From: Myxococcales bacterium
GTDB taxonomy: Bacteria; Myxococcota; Polyangia; Nannocystales; Nannocystaceae
NCBI GenBank assembly: GCA_016793465.1
Contig: JAEUJW010000056.1
Span: 30,019 to 94,018 of the forward strand
Length of the DNA stretch: 64,000 bases
Reading direction: 5' to 3'
Positions 23,205 through 33,841 of the stretch are shown here, piece after piece. Below the pieces are notes generated by a model. That model saw nothing but the letters and a program-made list of their open reading frames with translations, made no database searches and had not been told where the DNA came from. The position numbers and the translations under genes are program-made. The first letter of the stretch is position 1, and each line of letters starts with the position of its first letter.

Positions 23205-25970
23205 CTAGAGGTCGGTGAGGCGGAGGTCGAGGCCGAACTGCGGGGGCTGTTCGCCGCTGGTGGTGACGACGATTTTTACATCGACGGGCACGGCGCGGAG
23301 GTCGGGCGGGACGGGGACGGAGTCGAGCAGGCGGCGGTCGGGGCGGTGGGGGACCTGGACGTCGAGCAGGGTCGTGAAGGCTCCGGAGCCCGCGGGGCCG
23401 GCGGAGACGGTCAGGCGGTGGCTGCCGCGGCGGCGCTGCTTGGCGTCGTCGTCGTCGATCGCGTACCAGCCGGCCAGCGCGTCGCCGAGGCCGACATTGT
23501 CAAAAATTTCTTCGGACATGCCCGAACGGTCAGGTCTGGCGAGCACGGCGGGGAAGATCTGCATGTCGGTTTTTAACGGGCCGGCGCGCATGCTGCCGCT
23601 GGCCTCGCCGCGCAGCAGGCGGGCGCTGGCGAGGTCGTGCTCGCGGGCGGCGCCGCCGCGCCAGCGGACCACGCCGACGGCGAGCAGGAGCACGAGCAGC
23701 GGGGCGACGATCGCCGGGCGGGCGAGGCGGTGCAGGACGAGGTGCGCGCGCGGGAGCGGCTGGCGGGCGCGGACCAGCAGGACGAGCGCGACGAGGCCGC
23801 CGAGGCCGAGCAGGAGGCCGAGCATGTCGGCGCGGCGCCAGCGGACGTAGCGCAGCTCGTAGACGCCGTCGCGCGCGGGGGCGGCGATCAGGGTCGGCTC
23901 GCGGCCGTCGTCGCCGAGGGCCTTGCCGCCGCGCAGGCGACCGGCGCGGCGGTCGTCCTGGGTGGCGATCGGGCCGTCGCCGATCACCGGGACCTCGAAC
24001 CACTCGACCGCCTCGGCGGCGGCGCCGTCGGCTGGCTGAAAGGACAGGTCCCAGCGCGGGTAGCCGGCGACGTGGAGGACCAGGCGGGCGCCGGGGGCGG
24101 AGCCGGTGACGCGCACGCGGACGAGGCCGGCGGTGAGGTCGGCGTGCTCGACGAGGACGCTGCCGGGGTACGCGGGGCCGGCGGGGCCCGGCTCGAGGTG
24201 GGCGAGGGGCTCGACGGCGGGGAGCTCGTACACGCGCAGGGCGCCGAACTCGGCGGCGAGGGTGGTGCCGGGCGGGGCGGCGCCGCCGGTGGCGAGCACG
24301 TAGCGCACGCCGAGGCGGCGCAGCAGCGCGGGGTCGCCGGACTCGGGCTTGTGCACGAAGTTGTCGCCGGGGGTGAAGCCGAGCTTGTAGGTCGGGGTGC
24401 CGGTGGTGACCGGCGAGTCCATGAACCAGTGGGCGTTGCGGTCGGCGCGGACGGCGAGGCGGTAGTCGGCCTCGCGGGTGGTCCAGCGCTCGCGGGCCCA
24501 CGCGAGGAAGGCGGCGTAGTCGGCGTCGGCGACGGCGGGGCCGGTCTTGTCGGGGAAGCGGGCGGTCTGGACGGCGCCGACGTGGTGGCGCTGGACGCTG
24601 CCGCGGGCGGCGACGGCCTGCCACAGCGCGAGCGCGAGGGCGGCGCCCGCGGAGGTCAGGGCGAGGGCGCGGCGGAGCGGGCGGGGGACCGGTCGCCGCG
24701 GCGCGCCGGTGCGCGGGGCGGCGGGCAGGGTCGAGTGCACGTGCACGCGGGTGGCATGGCGCCTGGGCCATGTCCCTTGGGCCAGGTGCACGAGCCCGCC
24801 GACGGCGGCGCCGGCGAGCAGGAACACGCCGGGCTTGGCGGCGATGATGAAGCGCTGGTACTGGATGTGGGTGAAGCCGGCGCTGAGCCAGTCGAGGCGC
24901 AGCGACCAGAACGCGTCGGTGCTGGCGAGCAGCCAGTGGAGCGCGGTCCACAGGGCGAAGAACCGCAGGGTGGCGCGGCCGAAGCAGGCGGCGGCGAGCA
25001 GGCCGAGGAGCGCCGAGTAGCCGACGGCGGGCGGCATGAGCTGCGACCACTGACCGCCGGCGGCCCAGCGCAGCATGTCGGCGAGGGGGGCGTGCAGCCA
25101 GCCGTAGGAGGCCATCCAGCCGCGGTGGGCGGACATCGGCAGCCACCACCAGGCGGCGAGCGCGAGGCCGAGGCCGAGGGCGATGAGCAGCTGCAGGGCG
25201 GTGCCGGCGAACAGCTCGCGGCGCGGCGGGGCGAGGCGGTCCTGACGCCGCAGGCCGACGGTGAACAGGTAGAGCGGGGCGCCGAGGGCCAGCATCATGA
25301 GGGCCATCGGGTGGGCGAGCAGGGCCCCGGCCGCGGCGAGGGCGGCGCGGGCGAGCGGGCGGCCGGGGCCGTCGCGCGCGGCCGAGGGGAATGGTTCGGT
25401 GGGGCTGACCGAAAGGACAGGTAGCGCGGGCACGCGGGCGCGCGCGAGCTCGGCGAAGGCGAGCCAGGCGAGCGAGGTGGCGAGGGTCTGCGGCCACACG
25501 CCGTAGAGCACGGTGTAGATCCACCCGCCCTCGCGGTAGGCGCCGGCGTCGGCGAGCGCGAGCAGGGCGGCGACGAGGCCGGGCAGCGGGCCCCAGCCGA
25601 TCGCGTGGCCGCAGCGCAGCAGCACCCAGCCCTGGGCGAGGAACACCAGCGTGAACAGCAGCGCGTAGGCCTGCGGCCAGTCGAGCAGGCCGAGGCTGAG
25701 CACGCGCAGCGCGACCACGCCGAGGTCGCCGAGCACGGGGTAGAGCTCGCCGAGCGGGAAGCCGAAGAACCACGCGGGGCTCCAGCCGACGAGGTGACCG
25801 CCCGCGAGCTGCTGGCCGTAGAGGTAGGCGCGCGTGAGGTGGACCGTGTGGTCGGCGCTCAGCGGCATGACGCCGGCGGGCACCGGCCACAGCAGCCACA
25901 GGCCGAATACGGTGACGATGAGGAGGGGGGCCCGGTCGATCAGGCGCGCGCGGAGGTCAGCGGACTTCAC
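23205..25970 (-). CDS. Large polytopic membrane protein, YfhO/GT-C-like
   Basis: 921 aa. About 12 helices occupy residues 1-460, an extracytoplasmic region follows to about 720, and then a further helix ([17 protein letters not shown]) and a beta-rich C-terminal domain. The early loop [21 protein letters not shown] and [18 protein letters not shown] resemble the 6-pyruvoyl-tetrahydropterin-synthase-related/YfhO membrane family acting on lipid-linked glycans. Three palindromic elements add short peptides at about residues 183-188, 394-401 and 640-646. Its GTG start overlaps the methyltransferase end by 14 bases, so it belongs to the operon beginning at 28522. Confidence 0.75.
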   Translation of the reverse strand: MKSADLRARLIDRAPLLIVTVFGLWLLWPVPAGVMPLSADHTVHLTRAYLYGQQLAGGHLVGWSPAWFFGFPLGELYPVLGDLGVVALRVLSLGLLDWPQAYALLFTLVFLAQGWVLLRCGHAIGWGPLPGLVAALLALADAGAYREGGWIYTVLYGVWPQTLATSLAWLAFAELARARVPALPVLSVSPTEPFPSAARDGPGRPLARAALAAAGALLAHPMALMMLALGAPLYLFTVGLRRQDRLAPPRRELFAGTALQLLIALGLGLALAAWWWLPMSAHRGWMASYGWLHAPLADMLRWAAGGQWSQLMPPAVGYSALLGLLAAACFGRATLRFFALWTALHWLLASTDAFWSLRLDWLSAGFTHIQYQRFIIAAKPGVFLLAGAAVGGLVHLAQGTWPRRHATRVHVHSTLPAAPRTGAPRRPVPRPLRRALALTSAGAALALALWQAVAARGSVQRHHVGAVQTARFPDKTGPAVADADYAAFLAWARERWTTREADYRLAVRADRNAHWFMDSPVTTGTPTYKLGFTPGDNFVHKPESGDPALLRRLGVRYVLATGGAAPPGTTLAAEFGALRVYELPAVEPLAHLEPGPAGPAYPGSVLVEHADLTAGLVRVRVTGSAPGARLVLHVAGYPRWDLSFQPADGAAAEAVEWFEVPVIGDGPIATQDDRRAGRLRGGKALGDDGREPTLIAAPARDGVYELRYVRWRRADMLGLLLGLGGLVALVLLVRARQPLPRAHLVLHRLARPAIVAPLLVLLLAVGVVRWRGGAAREHDLASARLLRGEASGSMRAGPLKTDMQIFPAVLARPDRSGMSEEIFDNVGLGDALAGWYAIDDDDAKQRRRGSHRLTVSAGPAGSGAFTTLLDVQVPHRPDRRLLDSVPVPPDLRAVPVDVKIVVTTSGEQPPQFGLDLRLTDL
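24032..24049. repeat. Dispersed palindromic element
   Basis: CTGGCTGAAAGGACAGGT in the 23205-25970 gene; minus-strand reading gives Asp-Leu-Ser-Phe-Gln-Pro. Confidence 0.65.
24768..24787. repeat. Dispersed palindromic element
   Basis: CCATGTCCCTTGGGCCAGGT, nearly self-complementary, in the 23205-25970 gene. A second partial arm (GGCATGGCGCCTGGGCCATG) abuts it. Confidence 0.65.
25405..25422. repeat. Dispersed palindromic element
   Basis: CTGACCGAAAGGACAGGT in a loop-coding part of the 23205-25970 gene. Confidence 0.65.
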
Positions 25971-26559
25971 CGAGGATCACGGTCCAGGGCAGGGGTCGAC
26001 GGATCTCCCGCACGTGCAGCTCGCTCGCGGCCAGTTTGATCAATGCGCGGCGGCTGAAGTGCTGGACGTGGCCGGGGGTGTTGCCGAGGTCGCGGAGGTA
26101 GCGGCCGCGGGCGATGTTTAACACGCGCCAGACGGGCTCCCAGGGGGTGCTGAGCAGGACGTGGCGGGATGACACGCGGGCGAGCTCGGCGAGGCCGGCG
26201 GCGGGGTCGCGGAGGTGCTCGAGGACCTCGCAGCAGATCACGAGGTCGAAGCTCGAATCGGGGTAGGGGAGCGCGTAGATCGAGGCCTCGCGCAGGACAA
26301 TTTGCGGGTCGATGTCGGCGGCGGGGCGGAGGGCGACGTCGCAGGCCTCGAAGTGACCCGGGCGGTGCGCCTTTAATAATTCGGTGGCGAGGCGGCCCTC
26401 GCCGCAGCCGACCTCGAGCGCGCGGTCGGCGGCTGTCGTTTTGTACAGGTCGGTGACATTCTTTAAAAAGCCGCGGACGAGGGCGCGGGCGATCGGGTTG
26501 TGCGCGTTGTACTTGTCCTCGTGGTTGCCCACGATGTTGCCGGCGTCGGCGGCGGTCAC
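25957..26559 (-). CDS. Class I SAM-dependent methyltransferase
   Basis: 200 aa from GTG 26559. Motif I is [17 protein letters not shown], followed by acidic EACDVAL, and [18 protein letters not shown] (motif IV region), the standard class I fold of the Methyltransf_11 type. Overlaps both neighbours (GTGA with the GT2 gene upstream, 14 bases with the membrane protein downstream), so it is part of a tightly coupled operon and probably methylates a small molecule or lipid-linked sugar (inference). Several AT-only codons (TTA TTA AAG, TTT TTA AAG AAT) stand out. Confidence 0.88.
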   Translation of the reverse strand: MTAADAGNIVGNHEDKYNAHNPIARALVRGFLKNVTDLYKTTAADRALEVGCGEGRLATELLKAHRPGHFEACDVALRPAADIDPQIVLREASIYALPYPDSSFDLVICCEVLEHLRDPAAGLAELARVSSRHVLLSTPWEPVWRVLNIARGRYLRDLGNTPGHVQHFSRRALIKLAASELHVREIRRPLPWTVILGEVR

Positions 26560-27611
26560 GAGGACGCTCCCGGCGGGAGGGCGCGGGGGTCGGGGCCGGG
26601 CGTCAGCGCGGCGGTCCAGGCGGCGGCGGCGGTGCGGCGCAGGCCGTGGATCGCCGTGGGCGCGGCGATCGCGGCCTCGAGCTGGCGGACCTGCACGAGC
26701 ACCTGCTCGGTGAGGCGGCGGTTGGCGGACATGAGGTCGCCGAGCAGGGCCATGAGGCCGACGAGGAAGGCGAGCACGACGGCGCCGACGGCCACCAGCA
26801 GCGACTGCGTGTGGCCGGACTCCTCGGGGTAGCGGGCGATGAAGTAGTAGAGAAAGCGGCCGCCGAGGCCGAGGCCGCACAGGAGCAGCACCGCGGCGAG
26901 GAAGCCGAAGGTCTGGACCGGCCAGTACATGCTGTACGAGCGCACGATGACGGCGCCGCTGCGGCGCACGTAGCCGCCCATCGAGCGGAACAGGCGCGAG
27001 TCGCGGGTCTTGGGGTTGACGTGGATCGGGACGTTCTCGATGGCGAGGCCGGCCTGACCGGCCTGGATGATGGTCTCGAGCGTGTATGTGAAGCGGTTGT
27101 GGACGAACAGGGTGGCGGCGGCGCGGCGGTTGAGGGCACGAAAGCCGCTGGTCGAGTCGCGCACGTCGGTGCCGCTGGCGCGGCGGACCACGTTGGAGCC
27201 CCAGCGCTGGAGGATCTTCTTCAAGACGCTGAAGTGCTCGAGGGTGTCGGTCTGGCGGTCGCCGATGACGATGTCGGCGCGGCCGGCGAGGATCGGCGCG
27301 ACGAGGCGGGCGATGTCCTCGCCGCGGTACTGGTTGTCGGCGTCGGTGTTGACGACGATGTCGGCGCCGAGGCGCAGGCAGGCGTCGAGGCCGGCCATGT
27401 AGGCGGCGGCGAGGCCGCGATGGCGCGGGAAGCGGAGCACGTGGTGGACGCCGAGCTCCTCGGCGCGCTCGGCGGTGCCGTCGGTGCTGCCGTCGTCGAC
27501 GACGAGCACCTCGATGCTGGTGACGCCGGGCAGGCTGCGCGGGAGGTCGGCGAAGGTGGCCCCGAGGTGGTCCCGCTCGTTGAGGCAGGGGATCTGGATC
27601 AGGAGCTTCAC
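26556..27611 (-). CDS. Family 2 glycosyltransferase with C-terminal membrane helices
   Basis: 351 aa from GTG 27611, coupled by GTGA to the preceding hydrolase gene. GT-A domain: [26 protein letters not shown], and NTDADNQY (the DxD). Two hydrophobic segments near residues 235-260 and 275-300 ([15 protein letters not shown] and [19 protein letters not shown]) anchor it, as in DPM1/GtrB-type polyprenyl-phosphate glycosyltransferases. It likely makes a polyprenyl-phosphate sugar used by the membrane GT-C proteins nearby (inference). The longer frame upstream of the GTG is arginine-rich shadow. Confidence 0.88.
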   Translation of the reverse strand: MKLLIQIPCLNERDHLGATFADLPRSLPGVTSIEVLVVDDGSTDGTAERAEELGVHHVLRFPRHRGLAAAYMAGLDACLRLGADIVVNTDADNQYRGEDIARLVAPILAGRADIVIGDRQTDTLEHFSVLKKILQRWGSNVVRRASGTDVRDSTSGFRALNRRAAATLFVHNRFTYTLETIIQAGQAGLAIENVPIHVNPKTRDSRLFRSMGGYVRRSGAVIVRSYSMYWPVQTFGFLAAVLLLCGLGLGGRFLYYFIARYPEESGHTQSLLVAVGAVVLAFLVGLMALLGDLMSANRRLTEQVLVQVRQLEAAIAAPTAIHGLRRTAAAAWTAALTPGPDPRALPPGASS

Positions 27612-28522
27612 GGCCGCGGCGTCGCTTGTACCACGCCGGCGACCTCGGCGGCGATCTCGACGGTGCGCAGGTGGATGGCGACGACGTCGTCGAGCTCGCG
27701 GGCGTAGCCGCCAGCCATGGCGACGGCGACGGGCAGGCCGGCGCGCCGACATGTCGCAAGGACCAGGTGGTCGCGGCGGGCCAGGCCGTCCCGCGTGAGG
27801 GCGAGGCGGCCGATGCGGTCGCCCTCGTAGGGGTCGGCGCCGGCGAGGTAGATCGCCAGGTCGGCGCGGGCGCGGGACATCGCCTCGGCGAGGCCCGCCT
27901 CGAGGGCGGCGAGGTAGTCGGCGTCGCCGGTGCGGTCGGGCAGGGCGATGTCGAGGTCGCTCTGCTGCTTTTTGAACGGGTAGTTGCGGGCGCCGTGGAT
28001 CGAGAAGGTGAAGATCGTCGGATCGTCGGCGAGGATCGCGGCGGTGCCGTCGCCCTGGTGGACGTCGAGGTCGACGATGAGGGCGCGCTCGATGCGTCGC
28101 TCGGCTTGCACGACGCGGGCGGCCACCGCGGCGTCATTAAAGACGCAGTAGCCGGAGCCGCGGTCGCGGTAGGCGTGGTGCGTGCCGCCGGCGAGGTTGA
28201 CGGACACGCCGTCGACGAGCGCGGCGCGGCAGGCGGAGATGGTGGCGCCGGTCGAGCGGAGCGAGCGCTCGACCATGGCGGGGCTCCACGGGAAGCCGAT
28301 GTCCCGCAGCTCGGCGTCGCTGAGCCGGCCCTCGCGGACGCGGGCGACGTAGGCGGGGTCGTGGGCCAGGGCGAGCTGCTCGGGGGTGGCGGCGTCGGGC
28401 ACGTGCATGTCGCCGAACCCGGCGGCGACGACCCGCTCGCGCACCCGCGCGTACTTGGCCATCGGGAAGCGATGACCAGGCGGCAGCGGGAGGACGAATT
28501 GATCGGTGTAGAAGATCCGCAC
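27608..28522 (-). CDS. Histone-deacetylase-family amidohydrolase (AcuC/HDAC-like)
   Basis: 304 aa from GTG. HDAC fold landmarks: [14 protein letters not shown] (tandem active-site His), [14 protein letters not shown] (zinc Asp/His) and AGADPYEGD (second zinc Asp). Zinc ligands and catalytic His are all present, so an active deacetylase of a small amide or acetylated protein is expected. It heads a minus-strand operon with GT2, methyltransferase and a giant membrane protein. An AT-rich codon pair (GTC TTT AAT) is in the active-site strand. The promoter is not clear. Confidence 0.9.
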   Translation of the reverse strand: MRIFYTDQFVLPLPPGHRFPMAKYARVRERVVAAGFGDMHVPDAATPEQLALAHDPAYVARVREGRLSDAELRDIGFPWSPAMVERSLRSTGATISACRAALVDGVSVNLAGGTHHAYRDRGSGYCVFNDAAVAARVVQAERRIERALIVDLDVHQGDGTAAILADDPTIFTFSIHGARNYPFKKQQSDLDIALPDRTGDADYLAALEAGLAEAMSRARADLAIYLAGADPYEGDRIGRLALTRDGLARRDHLVLATCRRAGLPVAVAMAGGYARELDDVVAIHLRTVEIAAEVAGVVQATPRP

Positions 28523-28641
28523 GCGTGGCCGCTACAGTGCCTCGATCGCGGGCGGTCGTCGAGTCGGTGCGTGACAGGTTGTGCAGCCGCGGTGATGCTC
28601 GCGTGTCAGGTTGTCCCGCGAGAACTCGGTGCGGCGCGGCG

Positions 28642-28672
28642 CCTGGCATCGGCGCGGGCGGCGGGGTAGATT
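28642..28672 (+). promoter_or_regulatory. Promoter of PilT-like gene
   Basis: TAGATT (28667-28672) ends 7 bases before ATG 28680; a CTGGCA (28642-28647) lies 19 bases further up. Predicts leaderless or near-leaderless transcription. Confidence 0.5.
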
Positions 28673-28679
28673 GGCGGCC

Positions 28680-30302
28680 ATGGCTGCTGCGATCGATGCG
28701 CTGCTCAAACTCGTCGAGGCTCAGAAGGCGGACGCGCTGGTGGTGGCGTCGGACCGCGTGCCGCTCCTAAAAAAGTCGGGGGCCGACGTGGCGCTGTCGA
28801 TGCCGAAGGTCAGCCACGACATGGTGTCGATGTTCGTCGAGGACCTCGTCGACGCCGAGCAGATGAAGACTTTAATTAAAGAGGGCGGGGTCCGGCTCAG
28901 CCACGCGCTCGGAGACCAGAGCTTCTCGGTGGAGATCCGGCGCGAGGGGACGCGGCTGCACATGTCGCTGTATCTGCAGCGCGGGAGGGCCGGAGGACCG
29001 GGGGCGGCGCCGGTCGGGCATGTGCCGGCGGCGAGCGCCGGGCACGCGCCGCCGCCTCCGCCGGCCGCGGCGCCGCGTCCGGCGGGGCGCGAGCTGGTCG
29101 CGGGGCGGCTGCCGCCGGGGCGGATCGGTGCGGCGCCGCCGGCGGTCGAGCCGCGGGAGCACGCGCACGCGCACGCGCACGGGCAGTCCGTCGAGGCGGG
29201 TCACGAGCTGCGCGCGGCGCCGCCGGAGAGCCTGAGCGAGCTGCACGAGCTGGTGCTGCAGGCCCACCGCGAGGGCGCGTCGGACGTGCTGCTGTCGAGC
29301 GGGCTGGCGGCGCGGGTGCGCAGCGGCGGGGAGCTGCGCGAGGCGGGGCTGGTCTGCGACGAGGCGCAGATCGTCGGGCTGGCGGCGCAGGCGTGGAGCG
29401 AGGCGCAGGCCGAGGAGTTCGCGCGCACGGGCAGCGCGGACCTGGCGCTCGACCTGGCCCCGGAGCCAGGTCACCGGGCGCTGCGGTTCCGCGTCAACGT
29501 GTTCCGCCAGCAGCGCGGGGTGGCGGCGGCGGTGCGACCGGTGCGGGGCGACGTGCCGACGCTGGCGCAGCTGGGGCTGCCCGAGGACTTCAAGAGTTTG
29601 GCGCAGTACCCGTCGGGGCTGGTGCTGATGACGGGGCCGACGGGCTCGGGCAAGTCGACGACGCTGTCGGCGCTGATCGAGCACGTGAACCTGGCGATGA
29701 CGCGGCACGTGATCACGCTCGAGGACCCGATCGAGTACCTGTACACGAGCAAGCGCTCGCTGATCCACCAGCGCGAGGTCGGGCGCGACGTGGAGAGCTT
29801 CGCGACCGGGCTGCGGGCGACGCTGCGCGAGGACCCGGACATCATCCTGCTCGGAGAGATGCGCGACCAGGACACCATCGCGGCGGCGTTGACGGCGGCG
29901 GAGACGGGGCACCTGGTGCTGTCGACGATGCACGCGGGCAGCGCGGCGATGGCGATCGACCGGGTGATCGACGTGTTCCCGGGGCCGAAGCAGCCGCAGG
30001 TGCGCATGCAGCTGGCGAGCGCGCTGCGGGTGGTGGTGACGCAGGTGCTGGTGCCCTCGGCACGCGGACACGAGCGGGTGCCGGCGGTCGAGAAGATGGT
30101 GGTGACGGCGGCCGTGGCCAGTCAGATCCGCGAGGGCCGGGCTCACCAGATCGCCAACCAGATCCAGACGGGCCGCGCGGAGGGGATGGTGTCGCTCGAG
30201 CAGTCGCTGACGGCGCTGGTCCGCAGCGGACGCGTGAGCCTCGACGCGGCGGCGGCGGTCGCCCCGGACCCGGACGCGCTGCGCCGGTCGCTGCGCGGGT
30301 GA
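28680..30302 (+). CDS. PilT-like ATPase with duplicated N-terminal domain
   Basis: 540 aa, against 340-370 for PilT. C-terminal half is a complete secretion/retraction ATPase: Walker A GPTGSGKST (~residue 322), Asp box ITLEDPIEY, Walker B region LREDPDIILLGEMRD, His box AAAETGHLVLSTMHA. Before it is the normal PilT N-terminal module (residues ~180-305). A further ~100-residue module at residues 1-105 (LLKLVEAQKADALVVASDRVPLLKKSG...) resembles that module again, joined by a Pro/His-rich linker (HAHAHAHG). A role in type IV pilus retraction/twitching motility is inferred; the extra domain may bind a partner. AT-only codons ACT TTA ATT AAA occur at 28869-28880. Confidence 0.85.
   Translation: MAAAIDALLKLVEAQKADALVVASDRVPLLKKSGADVALSMPKVSHDMVSMFVEDLVDAEQMKTLIKEGGVRLSHALGDQSFSVEIRREGTRLHMSLYLQRGRAGGPGAAPVGHVPAASAGHAPPPPPAAAPRPAGRELVAGRLPPGRIGAAPPAVEPREHAHAHAHGQSVEAGHELRAAPPESLSELHELVLQAHREGASDVLLSSGLAARVRSGGELREAGLVCDEAQIVGLAAQAWSEAQAEEFARTGSADLALDLAPEPGHRALRFRVNVFRQQRGVAAAVRPVRGDVPTLAQLGLPEDFKSLAQYPSGLVLMTGPTGSGKSTTLSALIEHVNLAMTRHVITLEDPIEYLYTSKRSLIHQREVGRDVESFATGLRATLREDPDIILLGEMRDQDTIAAALTAAETGHLVLSTMHAGSAAMAIDRVIDVFPGPKQPQVRMQLASALRVVVTQVLVPSARGHERVPAVEKMVVTAAVASQIREGRAHQIANQIQTGRAEGMVSLEQSLTALVRSGRVSLDAAAAVAPDPDALRRSLRG
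29452..29471. repeat. Symmetric variant of the palindromic element
   Basis: ACCTGGCCCCGGAGCCAGGT, both arms ending ACCTGG/CCAGGT, inside the PilT-like gene where it encodes Asp-Leu-Ala-Pro-Glu-Pro-Gly just before a conserved beta strand. Could be coincidental. Confidence 0.4.
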
Positions 30303-30331
30303 TTGCCGCGAATTCGCGCGGGCGGTAGACT
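30303..30331 (+). promoter_or_regulatory. Promoter of membrane-protein gene 30342
   Basis: TTGCCG (30303-30308), 17-base spacer, TAGACT (30326-30331), 10 bases to ATG 30342. Same -35 and spacing as the 6122 promoter. Confidence 0.6.
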
Positions 30332-30341
30332 CCGCGGCCGC

Positions 30342-31940
30342 ATGCCGCGACGAGTGCACGCGTGGATGGTCGCGCCCGCGGCCCTGCTGGTGGCGGCGGT
30401 CGTGCACATGCGGGTGTGGGTGTTCCTCTGCGACGACGCGTTCATCTCGTTCAGGTACGCGCGCAACCTGAGCCAGCACGGGGCGCTGGTGTTCAATTAT
30501 GTGGAGCCGCCGGAGCTCGTGGAGGGGTACACGAACTTCCTCTGGGTGGTGACGCTGGCGATCGGCGGGCGGCTCGGAGCCCGGCCCGAGGCGCTGGCGC
30601 CGTGGCTGACGCAGCTCGGGGCGCTGGCGGGGCTGTGGCTGGTGTGCGAGGTGGTTCGGCGGCTGCGCGGGGCGGGGTGGTCGCTGGCCGGCTGGATCCC
30701 CGCGGCGCTGCTGGTGGCGTGCCCGGAGTTCATGGTCTGGGGGCACGGCGGGCTCGAGACGTCGACGGCGGCCGCGCTGGCGCTGGCGGCCATGGCGGCG
30801 ACGGCCTCGCGGCGCTGGCGGACGGCGGGGCTGCTGACGGCGCTCGCGGGGCTGACGCGCCTCGATGCGCTGGTGCCGGTCGGGCTGTTCGTTGCGACAT
30901 GGCTCCTGGTACATGGCCGAAAGGACTGGCCGGGGTGGCGCGCGCTGCTGCAGGCGGGGGCGCTGGTGGTCGGTCTGTTGGGGGCGCACTTCCTGTGGCG
31001 GCGCGCGTACTACGGGGCGTGGTGGCCGAACACGTGGCTCATCAAGCAGGCGGGGGTGTCGCTGCGGGAGACGTGGGGGGTCTGGTACGTGGGGGCGTGG
31101 GCCTCGGCGGTGAAGGCGTGGGTGGTGGCGCCGCTGCTGCCGTGGCTGCGCTGGCGGCACGCGGTGCTGGTGGTGCCGCTGCTCGGGAGCGTGGCCTACG
31201 CGTGGGCCGTGGGCGGCGACTTCATGGCCTACGGCCGATTTTTGATCGTGGCGACGGCGCTGCTGGCGGGGCTGGTCGGGTGGTTGCTCGTCGACGCGGG
31301 CGCGTGGGTGCGGCTGAAAATTATTAAAATTAACAGGGTGCCGGTGGCGGAGCTGGTGGCGATCGGGCTGGCGGGGGCGCTGGCGATGCAGGCGCGCGAG
31401 CGCTGGCAGGCGGATCGCAGGCAGCCGGCGGGGTGGCTCGAGGGGCGCTGGGAGGGCGTGACGGCGATGGACCGGTTCGCGCGCGAGCGCGTGCACGTGG
31501 GCCGCTGGATGCGCGAGCACCTGCCCGAAGGGACATGGCTGACGGTCGGGGCGGCGGGGGCGCTGCCGTACGCGTCGGGGCTGCCGGTGGTCGACGTGTA
31601 CGGGCTGGTGGATCCGTGGCCGCGGCGCGTCGCGGAGCTGCGGGCCTCGCCGCGCGGGCGGCCGGGGCACCAGGTGATGGCGCCGCTGGCGGAGCTCCGC
31701 GCGCGCGACCCGAGCCTCTATTGTCACGTCGGGCACGTGGGGGCGAAGCGGCCGTCGGCGGCGAGCATTCCGGGGCGCGGGCTCGGGCCGGGCTACGCGT
31801 GGGCGTGCGTCGAGCCGGGTCCGGTGAGCGACGCGCGCGAGCCGGGCGGGGTGCTGGACCTCGGGTTTTACTGCTGCTTGCGGCCGGTCGGGCGGGTGGT
31901 CGGGCCGTTCGGGGCGCCGGACGAGGAGCGCGGGCGGTGA
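30342..31940 (+). CDS. Polytopic membrane protein, GT-C glycosyltransferase-like
   Basis: 532 aa. After helix 1 comes [23 protein letters not shown] and then [10 protein letters not shown], a pair of motifs shared with arabinofuranosyltransferase AftB and many bacterial GT-C relatives (acidic pair in the first exterior loop). About 10 helices, then a soluble C-terminal domain. Two degenerate palindromic elements (30911-30930, 31520-31541) lie in it. A remarkable AT-only stretch codes KIIKIN at 31317-31334. A transfer reaction from a polyprenyl-linked sugar is inferred. Confidence 0.8.
   Translation: MPRRVHAWMVAPAALLVAAVVHMRVWVFLCDDAFISFRYARNLSQHGALVFNYVEPPELVEGYTNFLWVVTLAIGGRLGARPEALAPWLTQLGALAGLWLVCEVVRRLRGAGWSLAGWIPAALLVACPEFMVWGHGGLETSTAAALALAAMAATASRRWRTAGLLTALAGLTRLDALVPVGLFVATWLLVHGRKDWPGWRALLQAGALVVGLLGAHFLWRRAYYGAWWPNTWLIKQAGVSLRETWGVWYVGAWASAVKAWVVAPLLPWLRWRHAVLVVPLLGSVAYAWAVGGDFMAYGRFLIVATALLAGLVGWLLVDAGAWVRLKIIKINRVPVAELVAIGLAGALAMQARERWQADRRQPAGWLEGRWEGVTAMDRFARERVHVGRWMREHLPEGTWLTVGAAGALPYASGLPVVDVYGLVDPWPRRVAELRASPRGRPGHQVMAPLAELRARDPSLYCHVGHVGAKRPSAASIPGRGLGPGYAWACVEPGPVSDAREPGGVLDLGFYCCLRPVGRVVGPFGAPDEERGR
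31520..31541. repeat. Dispersed palindromic element, opposite orientation
   Basis: CACCTGCCCGAAGGGACATG; its complement reads CATGTCCCTTCGGGCAGGTG, a good match to the consensus. It lies inside the 30342-31940 gene and codes LPEGTW. Confidence 0.65.
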
Positions 31941-33700
31941 GCGGGGCTGGCGATCGGGACAGGTCCGAAGGGACAGGCGGCGGAGGGACCGCGGACGAGC
32001 GCGCGGGGGCTGGCGATCGGGACAGGTCCGAAGGGATAGGCGGCGGAGGGACCGCGGACGAGCGCGCGGGAGTCGGTGGGGACGGGTCCGCGGGGGCTGG
32101 TGGAAGGGTCGGCGGACGTGGCGGAAGGGACAGGTTCGAGGGGACAGGTTCGGTGGTGGTGATGCGGCGGGTGGTGATCGGGCTGGCGGGGCTGTGGGCG
32201 GCGCTCGTCGGCGCGGTCTGTCTGTGGCGGGTCGGGTTCCCGCTCGAGCTCGAGTGGATGGAGGGCGGGAGCCTGCACCAGGCGCTGCGGCTGCAGCAGG
32301 GGCTGGCGATCTACCCCGAGCCGTCGGCGGAGTTCGTGCCGTTCCTGTACACGCCGCTGTACGCGGTGGTGCTGGCGGGGCTGGGCATGGTGCTGCCGCT
32401 GGGGTTCGCGCTCGGGCGGGCGGTGAGTCTGATGGCGGCTGTGGCGGTGGGCGCCGGGCTGTGGCGGCTGGTGGGGCGCGAGGGCAAGCCGCGGGCGCAT
32501 CGGGCGGCGGCGGTCGGGATGTGGTGCGCGGGCTACGTGTTCACGTTCAGGTGGCTGGACGTGGCGCGGGCGGACAGCCTGTTCCTGGCGCTGCTGCTGT
32601 GGGGGCTGGTGCTGCTGCGCGACGCGAAGGGGCGGCCGCGGCGGGCGCTCGCGGCGGGCGTGCTGGTGGGGCTGGCGTTCTGGACCAAGCAGACGGCGGC
32701 GGTGTTCATCGTAGCGAGCGGGCTGTGCGGGCTGCTGGTGGCGCCGCGGGAGGTGCTCTTGTACGCGGGGACGATCGCGCTGATCGACGGCGGCGGGGTG
32801 CTGCTCGGGCAGCGCTGGACGGGCGGCACGCTGTGGACGTACCTCTACGAGCTGCACCAGGCCCACGCGTTTAATTATGAGCGGCTCCGCGGCAAGACCT
32901 GGGGGATGTTCGTGCACGCGGGGCCGTTCGCGGCGGCGCTGGCGGGCTGGCTGGCGGGCTCGTGGGCTGTCCGAAGGGCCAGGCGTGAACGGACAGGTGC
33001 GAAGGAGCAGGTGCTCGGAGTGACCTACTGGGGGGCGCTGGCGGCGGCGGGGCTGCTGGTGTCGGCGCTGGGGTACAGCACGCAGTGGGCCGAGCCGAAC
33101 GCGTTCATGCCGGGGGTGTGCTTCGCGGCGGCGGCGCTGGCGGTGGCGCTGCCGGTCGGGCGCGGGGAGGTCGTGGCGCTCGGGCTGGTGGCGGCGCAGA
33201 TGGTGTTCGCGCTGGTGCTCGAGCCGCGCTATCAGCCGATCCAGGAGCGCGGGCTGGCGGCTGGCTTGAAGGACAGCTACGCGTGGCAGGACCCGTGGCG
33301 CACGCTGCCGACGCGCGAAGCGTGGGCGCGGGCGGCGGAGCAGCGCGCGGCGCTGACGGCGGCGGGGCCGGTGCTGGCGCTGCAGCGGCCGTGGTGGAGC
33401 GTGCTGGCCGGCGGGGCGGGGCACGTGGGCTCGATGGGGATCAACGACGTGCCGGCGACGCAGGCGCGGGAGATCCAGCGGACGCTCGCGCAGGCGGTCG
33501 CGCGCGGGGACTACGCGCTGGTGGTGCTCGACGGCGAGGCGCCGGCGTGGCTGCGGCCGGCGCTGCAGCGGCGCTATCGCGTGGCGGAGCGGCGCACGGG
33601 CGGCGAGCGGGTGCTGCCGCTGACGGGGTACATGTCCCCGGCGGGCATGGTGAAGCCGTGGGAGGGGCCGCAGATCGTGTATGTGCGACGCGTGCCGTGA
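31937..33700 (+). CDS. Polytopic membrane protein (GT39-like) with repeat-built N-terminal extension
   Basis: 587 aa from GTG 31937, which overlaps the upstream stop (GTGA). An ATG at 32162 is the alternative (512 aa) and lies just before the first helix ([21 protein letters not shown]). If the GTG is used, the first ~70 residues ([19 protein letters not shown] twice) come from 63-base tandem units full of palindromic elements. The body has ~11 helices, with [20 protein letters not shown] after helix 1 as in GT39/PMT relatives. Another tandem of elements at 32964-33013 codes a basic loop. Frame stays open through all repeats, implying selection to keep it. Confidence 0.75.
   Translation: MSGAGDRDRSEGTGGGGTADERAGAGDRDRSEGIGGGGTADERAGVGGDGSAGAGGRVGGRGGRDRFEGTGSVVVMRRVVIGLAGLWAALVGAVCLWRVGFPLELEWMEGGSLHQALRLQQGLAIYPEPSAEFVPFLYTPLYAVVLAGLGMVLPLGFALGRAVSLMAAVAVGAGLWRLVGREGKPRAHRAAAVGMWCAGYVFTFRWLDVARADSLFLALLLWGLVLLRDAKGRPRRALAAGVLVGLAFWTKQTAAVFIVASGLCGLLVAPREVLLYAGTIALIDGGGVLLGQRWTGGTLWTYLYELHQAHAFNYERLRGKTWGMFVHAGPFAAALAGWLAGSWAVRRARRERTGAKEQVLGVTYWGALAAAGLLVSALGYSTQWAEPNAFMPGVCFAAAALAVALPVGRGEVVALGLVAAQMVFALVLEPRYQPIQERGLAAGLKDSYAWQDPWRTLPTREAWARAAEQRAALTAAGPVLALQRPWWSVLAGGAGHVGSMGINDVPATQAREIQRTLAQAVARGDYALVVLDGEAPAWLRPALQRRYRVAERRTGGERVLPLTGYMSPAGMVKPWEGPQIVYVRRVP
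31946..32149. repeat. 63-base tandem units carrying palindromic elements
   Basis: A 63-base unit beginning GCTGGCGATCGGGACAGGTC is at 31946-32008 and again at 32009-32071 with few changes, followed by a decayed third unit. Each holds CTGGCGATCGGGACAGGT plus CCGAAGGGACAGGC. Two more copies are at 32121-32135 and 32136-32149. Confidence 0.85.
32964..33013. repeat. Three degenerate palindromic elements in tandem
   Basis: CTGTCCGAAGGGCCAGGC, then GTGAACGGACAGGT, then GCGAAGGAGCAGGT in direct succession, coding [16 protein letters not shown] in a loop of the 31937 gene. Confidence 0.7.
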
Positions 33701-33841
33701 GACGCACGCGGATCGCGGCGGGTCGTGGCGACGCTCGCCGTGAAGCCGGCGGTGGAGAGGCGAGGAGTGCCGCAGGGCGTCGTGACGCGTCGGGATGACG
33801 CGTGTGGTGAGCCGCGGTGGAGCCGGGCGATGGGGAAGGCT

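Noticed and set aside
27748..27768. GACATGTCGCAAGGACCAGG in the HDAC-like gene as an element copy
   Set aside because: Arms do not pair well and the encoded residues fit the family alignment.
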